A stretch of 15,251 nt of DNA, from the NCBI GenBank assembly GCA_024641835.1, contig JAHECH010000027.1, positions 1-15,251 of the forward strand, read 5' to 3'. Below are positions 14,678-15,251 of this stretch, piece after piece. This stretch comes from Deltaproteobacteria bacterium (GTDB lineage: Bacteria; Desulfobacterota; DSM-4660; Desulfatiglandales; HGW-15). Numbering within the stretch: the stretch's first letter is position 1; each line of letters begins with the position of its first letter. The notes under the pieces are model-generated. The model had not been told where the DNA came from. It was given only the letters and a program-made list of their open reading frames with translations, and ran no database searches. The translations under genes and the position numbers were made by a program.

Positions 14678-15251
14678 CTACGCATCTCCAACCGCGGCAT
14701 CCATGTGCGGCAAGATCTCTTCGTCCGGAGCCATCGCATCAATTTCGCTCAAGAGCTCGTCATCGGTGTAGTGCTTCAGTTGTATAGCCCCGGTCGGACA
14801 CTTGGTATTGCAAAGACCGTCCCCTTTGCAGAGAACAGGATTGACCGTGGCCTTCTTCCCTTGTTTCGTGTCACGAAGGTCCAGGGCGCCATAGGTGCAC
14901 GCCGAGACACAGGCGCCGCATCCTATGCACCGGCTCTCGTTCACCTGGGCCACAGAGCCTGAGGCGACGACCGTATCATGGGAGAGAAGCGTTAAAACCC
15001 GGCCTGCAGCTCCATAGGCCTGATTGATCGTTTCCTGCATGAACTTGGGGTAGTGAGCCAGTCCGCACAGATAAACGCCGTCCGTACCAAACTCAACCGG
15101 TCTGAGTTTGACATGGGCTTCTTTGAAGAAGCCGTCCGGGCTCAACGTGACCTTGAACAATCCGGCGACTTCCTTGGTTTCTGCCGCGGGAATGACAGCG
15201 GCGGCCAAGGCAAGGACATCGGCATCGATGACCAGCTTCTTCCCAAGAACA
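14678..15251 (-). CDS. bamE: HdrA-like flavoprotein, C-terminal part (BamE-like), 5' end outside window
   Basis: The frame is open to the window edge; 190 C-terminal residues are visible. They show the end of the HdrA FAD/NAD-binding domain (VIDADVLALAAAVIPAAET, then FGTDGVYLCGLAHYPKFMQETINQAYGAAGRV) followed by two ferredoxin-type motifs. The first is complete: CIGCGACVSAC. In the second, CKGDGLCNTKCP, Asp (codon 14819-14821) replaces the usual second cysteine, so that cluster may be Asp-ligated or [3Fe-4S]. HdrA-type proteins bifurcate electrons in heterodisulfide reductase complexes, and BamE is the HdrA-like subunit of the class II benzoyl-CoA reductase complex. The 52-bp gap to the BamF-like selenoprotein, on the same strand, fits an HdrA-MvhD operon. 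A generic HdrA of another complex is the main alternative, since the N-terminal two-thirds are not visible. Confidence 0.85.
   Translation of the reverse strand, partial: VLGKKLVIDADVLALAAAVIPAAETKEVAGLFKVTLSPDGFFKEAHVKLRPVEFGTDGVYLCGLAHYPKFMQETINQAYGAAGRVLTLLSHDTVVASGSVAQVNESRCIGCGACVSACTYGALDLRDTKQGKKATVNPVLCKGDGLCNTKCPTGAIQLKHYTDDELLSEIDAMAPDEEILPHMDAAVGDA

Overview
The window looks like a chromosomal segment of a strictly anaerobic, probably Desulfobacterota-type bacterium (Syntrophia/Syntrophobacteria or a sulfate-reducing or Geobacter-like relative). The main reason is the right-hand end. It carries a BamB-like tungsten aldehyde:ferredoxin oxidoreductase-family protein, a selenocysteine-containing MvhD/FlpD-type protein (BamF-like) and the C-terminal part of an HdrA-like flavoprotein (BamE-like). 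Together these are the hallmark of the W/Se-containing class II benzoyl-CoA reductase system. The taxonomic assignment is inference; there is no rRNA or tRNA in the window.

Layout. 1-3178 (+ strand): a PAS/HATPase/receiver hybrid signalling protein that lacks both expected phosphorylation residues, then the AAA+ protein RarA. 3194-4992 (- strand): a two-gene, translationally coupled unit (ATGA overlap) of a NifS-type cysteine desulfurase with a selenocysteine-lyase-like active-site loop and an isochorismatase-type cysteine hydrolase, ended by a probable intrinsic terminator at 3194-3223. 4993-5177: divergent regulatory region with a perfect 14-bp palindrome over a candidate -35 box. 5178-8658 (+): PEP synthase and FabH, 10 bp apart, probably one transcript. 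8766-10565 (-): full-length DsbD with all six redox cysteines and a good promoter at 10614-10642. 10566-10972: divergent intergenic region with a perfect-consensus sigma70 promoter reading rightward. 10973-11278 (+): a small AbrB-like DUF2080 'transposon-encoded' protein, followed by an orphaned strong Shine-Dalgarno. 11381-15251 (-): bamE-like (5' end outside the window), bamF-like (selenoprotein), a repeat-bearing gap of about 450 bp, then bamB-like.

The most important correction is to the bamF-like gene. An ordinary ORF call starts it at 14515 and loses the N-terminal 37 residues. Reading upstream, the frame continues through an in-frame TGA at 14570-14572, in the second position of the family's CxxC motif, to an ATG at 14626 with a good Shine-Dalgarno. 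A SECIS-like hairpin with a G-first apical loop sits about 27 nt after the TGA. The gene should therefore be annotated as a 278-residue selenoprotein at 13790-14626.

How the genes work together. BamE and BamF are expected to form the Hdr/Mvh-type electron-transfer (probably electron-bifurcating) module that supplies electrons to the BamB tungsten site for aromatic-ring reduction. The selenocysteine-lyase-like desulfurase elsewhere in the window could feed selenium to BamF, but that link is speculative. PEP synthase, FabH, RarA and DsbD are ordinary housekeeping functions.
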